Positions 16,083 to 24,884 of a DNA stretch of 64,000 nucleotides are shown here, in pieces. The translations under genes were made by a program, and so were the position numbers. The notes under the pieces are model-generated. The model was not told the origin of the DNA. It ran no database searches and saw only the letters and a list, made by a program, of their open reading frames with translations. Each line of letters opens with the position of its first letter. Position 1 is the first letter of the stretch. The stretch comes from Raineyella sp044508675. GTDB taxonomy: Bacteria > Actinomycetota > Actinomycetes > Propionibacteriales > Propionibacteriaceae. The DNA lies in the NCBI GenBank assembly GCA_044508675.1, contig JBIQHF010000015.1, forward strand, positions 1-64,000, given 5' to 3'.

Positions 16083-17048
16083 CTAGGAGCGCAGCCAACT
16101 CCACATGATCGCCCCGACATCGGCCAACTGGTCGGCATCGATGGCATCCGGGGTATCGCGGGGGGAGTGGTAGCCGTCGAAGGGAATGCTGCCCAGGCGG
16201 GCGGCCGGGATGCCGACCTTCTCGAAGGACCAGTGGTCGCTGGTGCGATTGGTCCGGTCGACCCGGGTAGGGATCCCTGCGGCGGCCGCCACCAGTTGGT
16301 CGGCGACGTCGGTCGTCCCGGTCCCGCCGGTGCCGACGGGAACGGCATCTCCAGGCACCCCGACCCGGTCCAGCGAGACCATCGCCTCGATCGCGTCGCG
16401 CTCGGCCTGGTCGAGCTGGGCGACGTAGTGCCGCGAGCCGTAGTGGTGCCGCTCGTCGCCCTGGCCGCGGGGCTCCTCGGCCCCGAAGGCGATGAACCGC
16501 ACCGGCAGCGCGGCGGGTTGCTCGGAGACCATCCGGGCCAGCTCCAGCATCACCGCGACCCCGGAGGCGTTGTCCTCGGCGCCGGGAGACTGCGGGACCG
16601 TGTCCAGGTGGGCGCCGACGACCAGGTGCGGCTGCGTCGGGTCGAAGTCGGGAGGGTCGGCGATCACGTTGCGCGAGGTGCCGGCGCCGACCGCCACGCC
16701 CCAGGAGTTGCCGGCCGGTACGTCGAACTTCTGGGTCGTCACGGTGTACCCGTGGGTCGCGAACCGGCCGGCGACCCAGTCGGCCGCCGCGTCGAAACCG
16801 GCCCCCGTCGCCTCCCTGGGGCCGATCCCGGCCAGGTGCTCGATCGCCGCGACCACCGTGCCGGCGTCGAAGGGAGTGGCCGAGGGGGTCGGGGTGAACG
16901 TGGGCTTCGGGGTCGGCGCTGTCACGGATGCTTGCGCCGAGGACCCGGGGGCGGAGGGGCTCGTCGGTTGGGGCGTACAGCCGGCCAGGACCATGGTCAG
17001 GACGGTGCCGGCCAGCAGCGCCGGGTGGGTCCTTCGTACGGGGCGCAT
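16083..17048 (-). CDS. M28-family zinc aminopeptidase, lipoprotein
   Basis: A 321-residue exported peptidase. The signal peptide ends in lipobox VLAGC, followed by a Ser/Pro/Thr linker. The M28 zinc ligands are visible in order: VVGAHLDTVPQSPGAEDNAS (His and bridging Asp), AFGAEEPRGQG (catalytic Glu), SLDRVG (Asp) and YHSPRDTPD (final His). The ATG at 17048 is selected because the signal peptide starts there; the longer open frame to 17900 is antisense to two other genes. It likely trims peptides outside the membrane. Confidence 0.87.
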   Translation of the reverse strand: MRPVRRTHPALLAGTVLTMVLAGCTPQPTSPSAPGSSAQASVTAPTPKPTFTPTPSATPFDAGTVVAAIEHLAGIGPREATGAGFDAAADWVAGRFATHGYTVTTQKFDVPAGNSWGVAVGAGTSRNVIADPPDFDPTQPHLVVGAHLDTVPQSPGAEDNASGVAVMLELARMVSEQPAALPVRFIAFGAEEPRGQGDERHHYGSRHYVAQLDQAERDAIEAMVSLDRVGVPGDAVPVGTGGTGTTDVADQLVAAAAGIPTRVDRTNRTSDHWSFEKVGIPAARLGSIPFDGYHSPRDTPDAIDADQLADVGAIMWSWLRS

Positions 17049-17156
17049 GGCCCCAGCGTAGGCGGGCGTCCGGAGCTCCGGCCGGTCTGAGGGGGCTGTT
17101 ACGATCCGTGCGATTTGTCGGACGACCATCAGGAATGCGCGGGAGGGATGGTTCAG

Positions 17157-17720
17157 GTGCGGCCGGAGTTGACCAGGGACACTGATCCCGGGACCTTTCG
17201 GGACTTCTACTGGCTGAAGACCGAGTTGCAGGCGTTCTGCAAGGAGCACGGGATCAGCGCCTCCGGAGCCAAGGCGGAGATCGCCGATCGGATCGAGACG
17301 TTCCTTGCCACCGGTGAGGTGACCAGGCCGGTCCGTACGCCCCGGGTGGGCCGGCGGTCGGCGCCGCCGGGGGAGCTGGGCCTGGACACGGTGATCACGG
17401 CGGACCATCGCTGCAGCCAGGAGGTGCGGGCGTTCTTCGGGTCGGTCATTCCGAGGTTCCATTTCTCGACGTTCATCCAGAGATATCTCCGGGAGAATGC
17501 CGGCCGGACCTACCGTGATGTCGTCGTGGCGTGGCACGAGGAAGCAGGGCGGAAGAAGGACCCGTCCTACCAGAAGGACATCGCACCCCAGTTCGAGTAC
17601 AACCGTTTCATCCGCGACTTCTTCGCCGATCCGGCCAACCGGGGGAGAAGCCGCCAGGAGGGGATCGAGGCCTGGAACCGGACCAAGCGGTTGCCCGGCA
17701 GCAACGCCTACCGACCCTGA
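17157..17720 (+). CDS. SAP-domain protein (DUF6434-like)
   Basis: A 187-residue cytoplasmic protein. Residues ~1-45 form a SAP-type helix-extended-loop-helix (FRDFYWLKTELQAFCKEHGI followed by SASGAKAEIADRI). The rest (FFGSVIPRFHFSTFIQRYLR, and WHEEAGRKKDPSYQKDI) resembles the DUF6434 family. A nucleic-acid-binding role is suggested by SAP but not shown. I prefer GTG 17157, nine bases after GGGAGGG and at the family's usual start (RPELTRD); ATG 17148 is in frame but sits on the Shine-Dalgarno. Confidence 0.7.
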   Translation: MRPELTRDTDPGTFRDFYWLKTELQAFCKEHGISASGAKAEIADRIETFLATGEVTRPVRTPRVGRRSAPPGELGLDTVITADHRCSQEVRAFFGSVIPRFHFSTFIQRYLRENAGRTYRDVVVAWHEEAGRKKDPSYQKDIAPQFEYNRFIRDFFADPANRGRSRQEGIEAWNRTKRLPGSNAYRP

Positions 17721-17731
17721 GAGTCCGGCCC

Positions 17732-18625
17732 TCAGAACTCGTCGATCACCAGCTTCTTCATCTGCAGCATGTTCTGGTAGGCGCCGGGCCGCTGCAGGAG
17801 CTGCTCGATGTTGGCCGGGACGATCTGCCAGCTCACCCCGAAGCGGTCCTGGCACCAGCCGCAGGCCTCTGCCTCGGGCACTTCGGACAGCTTGCTCCAC
17901 AGCTGGTCGATCTCTTCCTGGTCCTCACAGAGCACCGAGTACGAGACCGCCGGCGTGAAGGTGAAGTCCTGCTCCACCGCGGAGTCCATCGCGGCGAACC
18001 AGGTATCGGCCAGCTTGGCGTCGCCGTACATCAGGGCGCCGGGCCTGGCCGGCCCTGACTGCTCCGTGTAAGGGACCATCAGGCCGGGGCGGGAGTTCGG
18101 GAAGACCTGGGTGTAGTGCTCCAGGGCCTCGGTGGCGCGGTTCTGCACCGAGTCGGAGAACATCAGCGACGGCACGATGATCGGCCGCCAGTCGCCCTCG
18201 GGATTGCCCAGCATGAGCTGCCAGCTGTAGCCGTAGCGGTCCTGCACCCAGCCGTAGTGCTCGCTGAACGGGTACGTGTCGAGCGGGATCAGCACCTGGC
18301 CGCCATCCAGGAGGGCGGCCCACAGGCGGTCCAGGCGCTCGCGGGCCTGCGGGTCGCGGCCGGTGTCGAAGCCGACGAAGAAGGAGTTCGCCGGGGTCGG
18401 GGAGAAGACATCCGATCCGCCGTTGAGTGCGGTGAAATGCTGCTCGAAAAGGGTGAAGTGGATGACCTGCGGCCGGCCGGCGAGATGCTGCTGGGAGTCC
18501 GGGAGGCCCTCGGCGGGGTAGTGGCTGGTGTGGACGATCCGGGAATCGGGGAACACGGAGGTGTAGAACTCCATGGCCTCCTCGATCCGATCGTCGAACC
18601 AGAGAGTGGGAACGATCTGCTGCAT
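17732..18625 (-). CDS. Tandem PhnB/VOC-superfamily protein
   Basis: A 297-residue protein with two 3-demethylubiquinone-9-methyltransferase-like (PhnB) VOC domains, about 1-145 and 150-290. The first begins QQIVPTLWFDDRIEEAMEFY; the second begins IIVPSLMFSDSVQNRATEAL. Both end with the GWCQDRFGVSWQI-type motif (also GWVQDRYGYSWQL). VOC tandems often form a pseudo-dimer with a metal site; enzymatic function in this subfamily is unknown. It is convergent with the SAP-domain gene with only 11 bases between stops. Confidence 0.85.
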   Translation of the reverse strand: MQQIVPTLWFDDRIEEAMEFYTSVFPDSRIVHTSHYPAEGLPDSQQHLAGRPQVIHFTLFEQHFTALNGGSDVFSPTPANSFFVGFDTGRDPQARERLDRLWAALLDGGQVLIPLDTYPFSEHYGWVQDRYGYSWQLMLGNPEGDWRPIIVPSLMFSDSVQNRATEALEHYTQVFPNSRPGLMVPYTEQSGPARPGALMYGDAKLADTWFAAMDSAVEQDFTFTPAVSYSVLCEDQEEIDQLWSKLSEVPEAEACGWCQDRFGVSWQIVPANIEQLLQRPGAYQNMLQMKKLVIDEF

Positions 18626-18868
18626 GGTCAGCTCCTGATCATGGCGGCGTACGTGTCTGGTCCCACGCTACGTCGCCCGGCCCCGGAGAGGAACAGCCCT
18701 CGGAACCGTACGCGGACATGATCCTGACCTTCGACGGTGCTGCTGGACACTCGTCCCGGCGGCCGTGTCATTGGTCCAGACGGAGGCTGACTTTGGGCAC
18801 TTCCGCCCCCGCCCAACCGCTCCGTAGGCTGGGCAGGACCGCTTCCGGACACAGTGAGGTGCACCGCC

Positions 18869-19480
18869 ATGAGCACGGATCCCCACCCAGCAGTCACCGC
18901 CCTGTCAGCAGCCATCGAGCACGCCGCCGGCCTGCTCCGGGTCCCCACCAGCCAGATCGAGGTCGAGCACCTCGAGGCCCGGGTGTGGCCCGACGCGTGC
19001 CTCGACGCCCCGCGCGAGGGCGAGGTCTGCGCCGACGTCGTCACGCCCGGTTACCTGATCCGGTTGGGGGACGGCTTCGTCTACCACGCCGACCAGAACG
19101 GCAACGTCCGCAGGGCAACCCGTCCTGACCCGTACCCGGACACCGAGATCCGGCTGCACTACTCCATGTCCGGCGGCATCATGGGGGAGCACCGGACCTA
19201 CGAGACCGACAGTTGGCGGCTGTCCGAGGCCGAGGAGCAGGAGCTTCGGCGACTGATCGAGGAAGCCGACTTCTTCCAGGTGCCCAACGTGCTGCCGAGC
19301 ACCACCGTCTACGACGGCTACACCTACCGGCTCTGGATCGCCGTCGGTCGCCGTGGCCACGAGGTCATCCGCGGCGACGGCATCGAGGCGAACGACACCC
19401 CTGCGTTCCAGGCCCTGATGAGCTGGGCTGCTGAGCGCCTGCCCCCGAGGCAGCCTCGCACGCCGCCGGACCTGTCCTGA
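18869..19480 (+). CDS. Two-domain protein with emfourin-like C terminus
   Basis: A 203-residue protein without a signal peptide. Residues ~10-85 form a small domain with the pattern WPDACLDAPREGEVCADVVT then PGYLIRLGDGFVYHADQNG, a module found in many uncharacterised proteins. Residues ~95-200 resemble protealysin-inhibitor (emfourin) proteins: IRLHYSMSGGIMGEHRTYET, then LRRLIEEADFFQVP and YRLWIAVGRRGHEV. It may inhibit a metalloprotease, though none is adjacent. Its last 116 bases overlap the 3' end of the convergent DCC1 gene. Confidence 0.62.
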   Translation: MSTDPHPAVTALSAAIEHAAGLLRVPTSQIEVEHLEARVWPDACLDAPREGEVCADVVTPGYLIRLGDGFVYHADQNGNVRRATRPDPYPDTEIRLHYSMSGGIMGEHRTYETDSWRLSEAEEQELRRLIEEADFFQVPNVLPSTTVYDGYTYRLWIAVGRRGHEVIRGDGIEANDTPAFQALMSWAAERLPPRQPRTPPDLS

Positions 19481-19838
19481 GGCACTGCCGGTGCGCTGCC
19501 ACCCAGCGATACACGGCGGCGCCGAGGACCGTGAGCGGCCAGCACCTGAGCAGGAAGCCCGACCAGCGCATCCACCACGGCCCGGTGCGCAGCGCCGCGG
19601 CGAAGGCGGCGGCGCCGTAGACGACGTCGCCGCCCGGTAGGACGGCGGGCATCTCGCGAACGGCGCGGTGGGGATCCACGCCGAGCCGGCCCAGGTCCAC
19701 GCTGGACAGCGGCCGGAACGTTGCCGTGCAACCGCGTCTGACCAGAGTGGCGATCGACCGGGTGCAGAACCGGCAGTCCGCGTCGTAGAGGACCAACGGG
19801 TGCGGTAGCTTGCCGAGTGCGTCGTTCATGGCTTCCAT
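19365..19838 (-). CDS. DCC1-like thiol-disulfide oxidoreductase (DUF393)
   Basis: A 157-residue protein with the DUF393 signature LVLYDADCRFCTRSIATLVR, whose CxxC is the redox centre, followed by FRPLSSVDL and the membrane-proximal WWMRWSGFLLRCWPLTVLGA. The start at 19838 has GGGGGACC upstream. The Ser/Gly-rich C-terminal tail after AAHRQCLRTG is encoded antisense to the emfourin-like gene and may be a recent extension into a lost stop. It is the last gene of the flavodoxin-serine hydrolase-DCC1 operon, 32 bases behind the hydrolase. Confidence 0.75.
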   Translation of the reverse strand: MEAMNDALGKLPHPLVLYDADCRFCTRSIATLVRRGCTATFRPLSSVDLGRLGVDPHRAVREMPAVLPGGDVVYGAAAFAAALRTGPWWMRWSGFLLRCWPLTVLGAAVYRWVAAHRQCLRTGPAACEAASGAGAQQPSSSGPGTQGCRSPRCRRRG

Positions 19839-19870
19839 AGTGGTCCCCCGGACGCGCTGGGTGACGGCGC

Positions 19871-21373
19871 TCAGGCCGTGCCCGGGTCGCGGTGCCTGGG
19901 GGCCAGCAGCAGGACCAGCATCAGGAGGCCGACGAGCACGTCGCCCAGCACGGAGGCCACGACCAAGAGGGTGAGGTCTGGCAGGTGGTAGCGGCCGACC
20001 TCGACGAGGTTGAAGCTGCGGCCGATGAGCTTCGGGATGACCCAGTACATCAGCAGAACCACCACCGCCGCGGTGAGGACGTGCGAGCCGATCTCCCAGG
20101 CCTGCCTTCCGCGCGACAGGTGGCGGGAGCGCTCCGGCCAGCCCCGCAATCGTACGAGTCCACGGACGGTACTGAAGACGACCGCGAGGAAGCCGAGGAA
20201 CAGGACGGCGGCGACCCCCCGCCAGGGCAAGCCGCGGGCTTCGGGTTGCTGCCCGGTGAGTGCAGCCACCAGGCCCTCGCGAATCTGCGGGGTGGCGAGG
20301 AGCCTCTCGCCCAGGTGCCCGTGGTTGGTCAGCACCACCAGGCCCGCGTCCTGGTCGGGCAGCATGGCCAGTTCGCCGGTGAAGGTCGGGTCGAGGCCCG
20401 CATGGCCGACCATCCGTACGCCGCCGGACTCCCACACCTCCCAACCCAGGCCGTACCCCACGTCCTGGCCGCCGATCGGGTCAGCCATCGCCTGCCGGCT
20501 ACTGTCGGATAGCACGGGGGAGTCGTCAGCATCGACCGCGATCCCGAACTGCGCCAGGTCCGCTGCCGTGGAGACGATGTTGTCCGCCCCGTCCCGGTGG
20601 CGACGCACGGGCGCGTCCTGCTGGATCGGCATCCCGAACATCGTGATGTACCCGTCGGCCATCCCCTCTGGCGGGGCACCCGGGTCCGCGCTGCTGCCAG
20701 CCATTCCGAGGGGGTCGAGGATGCCCTCCTGCACCACCTCGGCGTACGGGCGCCCCGTCACCTCTTGGACCAGGGCGGCGAGCACGGCGTAGTTGGGGTT
20801 GAAGTACTGGTGCACCTGCCCGACCGGTGCTGTGGGCTGGGCGTTGCGCAGGTCCCGTACGCCGTCCTCGAGTGACGTGTCGGCCGGCGGCAACCGGTAT
20901 CCCGCCTCGGAGAGCCCACTCGTGTGCTGCAGGAGCTGGCGGACGGTGATCGCACGCGACGCCTCCGGGTCGGCCACTTCGAACCAGGGCACGTAGCGCT
21001 GCACCGGCGCGTCCAGCTCGACCCGACCGGCCTCCACCAGCTGCAGCACGGCGACGGCGGTGAACGGCTTGGTCATGGAGCCGATCGGCATGGGGGTGTC
21101 CGGCTCCATCGCCCGACCCGGCCCTGCCGCCCCGTACGCCTGGACGTACGTGACCCGTCCGTCCTCGACCAGGGCCACCGTCAGCCCGGGGATCCCGTGC
21201 CCGCGCATCTGCTGGACCAGGAAGCGGTCGACCGCCGCAGTGTCCACCGAACCTGCCTGCGGTGCAGACCTGCTGTCCGGTGCCGCGACGCTGCCCAACA
21301 GCAACGAGCCGAGCAGCACCACCAGGACTGCCCGCAGCACAGCGGTGAGTCCGCCCGCCTGGCTCCTGCTCAC
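19871..21373 (-). CDS. Beta-lactamase-fold serine hydrolase with C-terminal membrane helices
   Basis: A 500-residue exported protein of the class C beta-lactamase/PBP4-like clan. Signal helix AVLRAVLVVLLGSLLLGSVA; nucleophile SxxK in GSMTKPFTAV; YxN in HQYFNPNYAVLAAL; and the third motif HAGLDPTFTG replacing KTG. After the catalytic domain (to ~375) there are about four hydrophobic helices. Such proteins are D-Ala-D-Ala peptidases or esterases rather than drug-resistance enzymes. GTG 21373 is chosen, seven bases after the flavodoxin stop. Confidence 0.83.
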   Translation of the reverse strand: MSRSQAGGLTAVLRAVLVVLLGSLLLGSVAAPDSRSAPQAGSVDTAAVDRFLVQQMRGHGIPGLTVALVEDGRVTYVQAYGAAGPGRAMEPDTPMPIGSMTKPFTAVAVLQLVEAGRVELDAPVQRYVPWFEVADPEASRAITVRQLLQHTSGLSEAGYRLPPADTSLEDGVRDLRNAQPTAPVGQVHQYFNPNYAVLAALVQEVTGRPYAEVVQEGILDPLGMAGSSADPGAPPEGMADGYITMFGMPIQQDAPVRRHRDGADNIVSTAADLAQFGIAVDADDSPVLSDSSRQAMADPIGGQDVGYGLGWEVWESGGVRMVGHAGLDPTFTGELAMLPDQDAGLVVLTNHGHLGERLLATPQIREGLVAALTGQQPEARGLPWRGVAAVLFLGFLAVVFSTVRGLVRLRGWPERSRHLSRGRQAWEIGSHVLTAAVVVLLMYWVIPKLIGRSFNLVEVGRYHLPDLTLLVVASVLGDVLVGLLMLVLLLAPRHRDPGTA

Positions 21374-21380
21374 TGCACTC

Positions 21381-21935
21381 TCAGTGCTCCGGTGCCTGGG
21401 TGCCGTGCCCGTCCAGCTCGTCGGCGATGGTGCCCGCCCTGGCGTCGACCGCCGCCCAGTCCCGGAAGTCGCCCGCCGGGAATGCCTCCTGGGCCGCCGG
21501 CATCGCCCGGGTGATCCGCTCGGCCATGCCGATCGGCTTGGCCTCCGGGTCGTATGCCCCAAAGAAGACGCTCTCCCCGCGGGGGTGCAGCTGGGCGACG
21601 AGCTCGTTGAACTCCTTCGGACGGGCGGCCTGGCGCACGTCCTGGCCCTGGTCGTCGACGGTGTCGGTGCCCAGTGGTCCACTGCTGAACAGCCACACCG
21701 GCATCCGGGCCAGCTCGTCGCGATGCCGCTCGGCGAACTTCACCGCGGGCTTGAGCCAATGGAACATGTACGCCGCGGCCCCGAGCACCACGGCATCGGC
21801 GTCGGCGAGGTCGCTGACCCCCTCGACCTCGACGGCCGTGGCCGGGTGCCCCCGGCTCGTCAGGGCTTCTGCAATGCGTTCGGCGATGCCGGCCGTCGAT
21901 CCGTGCCGGGATGCGTACGCGACCAGTACGTTCAT
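21381..21935 (-). CDS. Flavodoxin-domain protein (HemG-like)
   Basis: A 184-residue FMN-binding flavodoxin: VLVAYASRHGSTAGIAERIA provides the phosphate loop, VVLGAAAYMFHWLKPAVKFA the second FMN loop, and VWLFSSGPLGTDTV the third strand. It resembles menaquinone-dependent protoporphyrinogen oxidase-like flavodoxins. The ATG at 21935 is preferred to the in-frame GTG at 22058. It heads an operon with the serine hydrolase and DCC1 genes. It is an intact relative of the frameshifted gene at 8687-9233. Confidence 0.82.
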   Translation of the reverse strand: MNVLVAYASRHGSTAGIAERIAEALTSRGHPATAVEVEGVSDLADADAVVLGAAAYMFHWLKPAVKFAERHRDELARMPVWLFSSGPLGTDTVDDQGQDVRQAARPKEFNELVAQLHPRGESVFFGAYDPEAKPIGMAERITRAMPAAQEAFPAGDFRDWAAVDARAGTIADELDGHGTQAPEH

Positions 21936-22090
21936 GATGCCGCCCCCTGGGGCACCGGCCCGCCGGGCGCGGACGCGCGTGCCGTCCTTCCCATGCTGGC
22001 ACTGCCGCGGGGTCCCGACCAGCCCTGGCAGCCACCTGATCGGTGTGGGGATCGACACGTCTGACCGGGTGGCTGGGTACCCTCGCCCCC

Positions 22091-22636
22091 ATGCACAGGT
22101 ACGTGGCGCTGCTGCGCGGGATCGCGCCGAGCCTGCCGAACATGACCAACGACAAGCTGCGCGGGGTCTTCGAGAACCTCGGCTTCGAGCGGGTGGGCTC
22201 GGTGCTGTCCAGCGGCAACATCGTCTTCGACGGTGCCGAGTCCGACACCCCGGCGCTGGAACAGCGGATCCAGCAGGCCCTCACCAGCCAGCTCGGCATC
22301 GCCGGCGGCACCATCATCCGCGAGCACGCCGAGCTGCGTACGCTCCTGGACACCGATCCCTTCCCCGGGCTGACCCATGGTCGGGGCAGCTACCTGACGG
22401 CGACCTTCCTCAAGGACGGCGCGGCGGCCCCCAAGGAGCTGCCCGAGCAGCCCGATCCGCTCACCCGGGTCGTCGGCTACGACCCCGCGGCCCGGGTGGT
22501 CCTGGCCGTCATCGACAACAGCACTCCGGGCACGACACCGGCCTTCATGTCCTGGCTGGAGCATACGTACGGCAAGGACATCACCACGCGTACGTGGCTC
22601 ACCGTCCAGCGCATCGTCAAGAAGTTGGAGGCCTGA
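22091..22636 (+). CDS. DUF1697 protein
   Basis: A 181-residue protein with the DUF1697 start RYVALLRGIAPSLPNMTNDK (normally RYVALLRGINVGG), the conserved VGSVLSSGNIVFD, and the C-terminal TTRTWLTVQRIVKKLEA. The fold is ferredoxin-like, with no established biochemical activity. The ATG at 22091 begins the conserved domain. It precedes the alpha/beta hydrolase by 38 bases on the same strand. Confidence 0.82.
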   Translation: MHRYVALLRGIAPSLPNMTNDKLRGVFENLGFERVGSVLSSGNIVFDGAESDTPALEQRIQQALTSQLGIAGGTIIREHAELRTLLDTDPFPGLTHGRGSYLTATFLKDGAAAPKELPEQPDPLTRVVGYDPAARVVLAVIDNSTPGTTPAFMSWLEHTYGKDITTRTWLTVQRIVKKLEA

Positions 22637-22674
22637 CCGGCCGCGGCGCCTGCCGACCGCGCTACCGTCGAGAC

Positions 22675-23546
22675 GTGCCCGTACCCGTACGCCTCGTCCT
22701 GGTCCCCGGGACCCGGTTCAGCGCCACCCTGTGGGAGCCCTACCGCGAGCTGCTGCCGGACGTGGAGCTGGTCCCGGTGGACCTGCCCGGGCACGGCGCC
22801 CGCCTCGGGGACGACTTCACCGCCGAGGCGGCGGTCGGGGTGATCGCCGAGGCCGTCGCCGACGCGGCGCCGGGCCAGCGGGTGGTCGTCGCCGGCCACA
22901 GCCTGGGCGGCTACATGGCGATGCTCTACGCGGCCCGCGCCCCCGAACCACCGGGCGCCCTGGTGCTGCTGGGAGCGACCGGGGACCCGGCCAGTCCGAT
23001 GGCCGGGCTCTATCGCGGCTTCGCCAAGCTGCTGCCGGTCGTCGGGGGGACCCGGATGGCCGACGCCCTGAACGCGCTGATGCGTGTCCTGGGTGCCCGC
23101 GGTGCNNNNNNNNNNNNNNNNNNNNNNNNNNNNNNNNNNNNNNNNNNNNNNNNNNNNNNNNNNNNNNNNNNNNNNNNNNNNNNNNNNNNNNNNNNNNNNN
23201 NNNNNCCCGGATGGCCGACGCCCTGAACGCGCTGATGCGTGTCCTGGGTGCCCGCGGTGCGTACGCCTCGTCGCTGCCGGACGCCTCCGCGTACGCCGTG
23301 CTGCCCGCGGCGTGGGCGGCGGTGATGGCCGAGTGCGGGCCACAGTTGCTGGCCGGGGTGGAGTGTCCGGTGGTGCTGGCGAACGGGCAATTCGACCAGA
23401 TGCGTGCCCACGTCCGACGCTTCGCCGACCGGTGTGGCCAGGTGGAAGTGGTGACGATCCCCGGCGCGACGCACCTGTTCCCCGTCACCCATCCGCGGCA
23501 GGTGGCCGAGGTGCTCCGGGAAGGGGTGAGGCTCGCCCAGGCCTGA
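22675..23546 (+). CDS. Alpha/beta hydrolase, interrupted by assembly gap
   Basis: The fold begins VRLVLVPGTRFSATLWEPYR with the nucleophile elbow GHSLGGYMAMLYA. After the gap come the acid and base regions PVVLANGQFDQMRAHV and IPGATHLFPVTHPRQV. If the 100 N and one copy of the duplicated 55 bases are removed, the frame is continuous from GTG 22675 to the stop at 23546, giving about 238 residues. As printed the frame shifts, which is an assembly artefact. The substrate is unknown. Confidence 0.78.
23051..23260. repeat. 55-base duplicated flanks of assembly gap 2
   Basis: Bases 23051-23105 and 23206-23260 are identical and touch the N run, as at the first gap. A single real copy inside the hydrolase gene is expected. 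Confidence 0.9.
23106..23205. other. Assembly gap of 100 N
   Basis: A scaffold pad inside the alpha/beta hydrolase gene. The duplicated flanks imply no missing sequence. Confidence 0.95.
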
Positions 23547-23562
23547 CTCATACCATCGAGGG

Positions 23563-24726
23563 GTGGCATCCACCTCCGACCTCCACGACGCCCTGCAGGA
23601 CCTCTCCGAGCTGCTCGGCCGTCGATTGGTGCTGACCGACCATCGCCTACGGGTCGTGGGGTACTCGATCCACGAGACCGAGGCCGACCGCGCCCGGCTG
23701 TCCACCGTGCTGGCCTACAGCGACTCGTGGCCGGTGCCGCCCGCGGGAGCCGGTGAAGAGATCCGGGACCTGCCGGGCCAGGGCCGGCTGCGTCTGGTCC
23801 CGTTGCAGGACGGTCGGCGACAGGTCGGGTTCCTCCTCGTCCCGACCGGGCCCGACGAGCACGATCTGCCCCCGGGGGCCCGGCAGACGTTGAGCGAGCA
23901 CGTGCCGGCACTCGGGGTGCTGCTGTCCCTGCGATCCATCGACGCCGAACGGGACCGGCGTCGCATGTCCGAGCTCCTTGCCCAGCTCCTGGGGCCTGAC
24001 GAGTCGGCTCGCCGGTCGGCGGCCGACTCGTTGCTGCGCGAGGGGCTGCTGGGGGCCGCTGGCGGCTACTCCGCGACGGTGCTGAGCTGTGATGACGGTC
24101 TGGGTACGGTGTCGGACCGGGACGCCGTGGTCGAGCTCGCCGTGGAGTCGGCGATGGACTTCGTGGCCCGGACTTCGACCGCTTCGGTGGCCGGCGCGGT
24201 CCTCGGCGACGGGGTCGGCGTCCTGGTGTTCCCCCGGGTGGTGGTGGCCGAGCGGCTCGAGCGGGTCCTGGACCGTCCGGAGCTGGCCTCGCTGCGTGCG
24301 GGGCTCGGCCCCCTCGTTGGCGACCTCGCCTCGATCGGGGACTCGTTCCGACGGGCGAGGGACGCCTGGCAGGTCGGTCGCGCGACCCGGGTCAGCACCC
24401 GCGTCGTGGCCTGGGCGGACCTCGGGATGGACCGCGTGCTGGTCCGGCTGCCACTGGCCGAGCTGCGGACGGAGGACCTGCCCGGGCCGGTCCGTCGTGT
24501 GCTGACCGTCGGACTCGGGGAGGAACTCCTCCACACCCTGGACGCCTACCTGCGGTGCGGCGGCGATGTCGGCGCCACCACGAAGGTGCTGCACATCCAC
24601 CGCTCGACGCTGTACTACCGACTCGGCCGGATCCGGGACCTCGCCGATGTCGACCTCGGTGACCCGGAGATCCGCCGCGAAGTGACCCTGGGCGTACGGA
24701 TCGCCCAGCTGGCGCAGCTGATCTAG
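23563..24726 (+). CDS. PucR-family transcriptional regulator
   Basis: A 387-residue regulator with a long N-terminal sensory region, a central GGDEF-like CdaR/PucR segment (GLGPLVGDLASIGDSFRRAR) and a C-terminal helix-turn-helix: LDAYLRCGGDVGATTKVLHI, then HRSTLYYRLGRIRDLADVDL. The GTG at 23563 is the family-consistent start. It directly precedes the aromatic hydroxylase and the Liv-type importer on the same strand, so it is the likely activator of that island, sensing an aromatic ligand. Confidence 0.85.
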   Translation: MASTSDLHDALQDLSELLGRRLVLTDHRLRVVGYSIHETEADRARLSTVLAYSDSWPVPPAGAGEEIRDLPGQGRLRLVPLQDGRRQVGFLLVPTGPDEHDLPPGARQTLSEHVPALGVLLSLRSIDAERDRRRMSELLAQLLGPDESARRSAADSLLREGLLGAAGGYSATVLSCDDGLGTVSDRDAVVELAVESAMDFVARTSTASVAGAVLGDGVGVLVFPRVVVAERLERVLDRPELASLRAGLGPLVGDLASIGDSFRRARDAWQVGRATRVSTRVVAWADLGMDRVLVRLPLAELRTEDLPGPVRRVLTVGLGEELLHTLDAYLRCGGDVGATTKVLHIHRSTLYYRLGRIRDLADVDLGDPEIRREVTLGVRIAQLAQLI

Positions 24727-24844
24727 CGTGTCCGAGACTTTCGTACCCCCCGCAACGCCATACGCCAGGCGGTGATTGAACAGATGTCGCAACTTGGTCC
24801 GCGCACTCCCGGTATTTGTATCATGACGCGACAGACTCTGCCTT

Positions 24845-24861
24845 CCTAGTGTGTCTCACAC
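24845..24861. promoter_or_regulatory. Promoter region of the hydroxylase: CCTAGTGTGT with GTGTG-TCT-CACAC
   Basis: CCTAGTGTGT at 24845-24854 overlaps the inverted repeat GTGTG-TCT-CACAC (24849-24861), 24 bases before the hydroxylase ATG. TAGTGT fits a -10 with TGACGC 17 bases upstream as a weak -35. The same CCTAGTGTGT recurs at 27443 before the second binding-protein gene, hinting at shared control. Confidence 0.4.
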
Positions 24862-24884
24862 CACACTCAAGGAGGAGGAGACGG

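Noticed and set aside
19871..21373. Beta-lactamase resistance gene
   Set aside because: The SMTK, YFN and HAG motifs fit the broad serine-hydrolase/PBP-like group with membrane helices, not a drug-resistance beta-lactamase.
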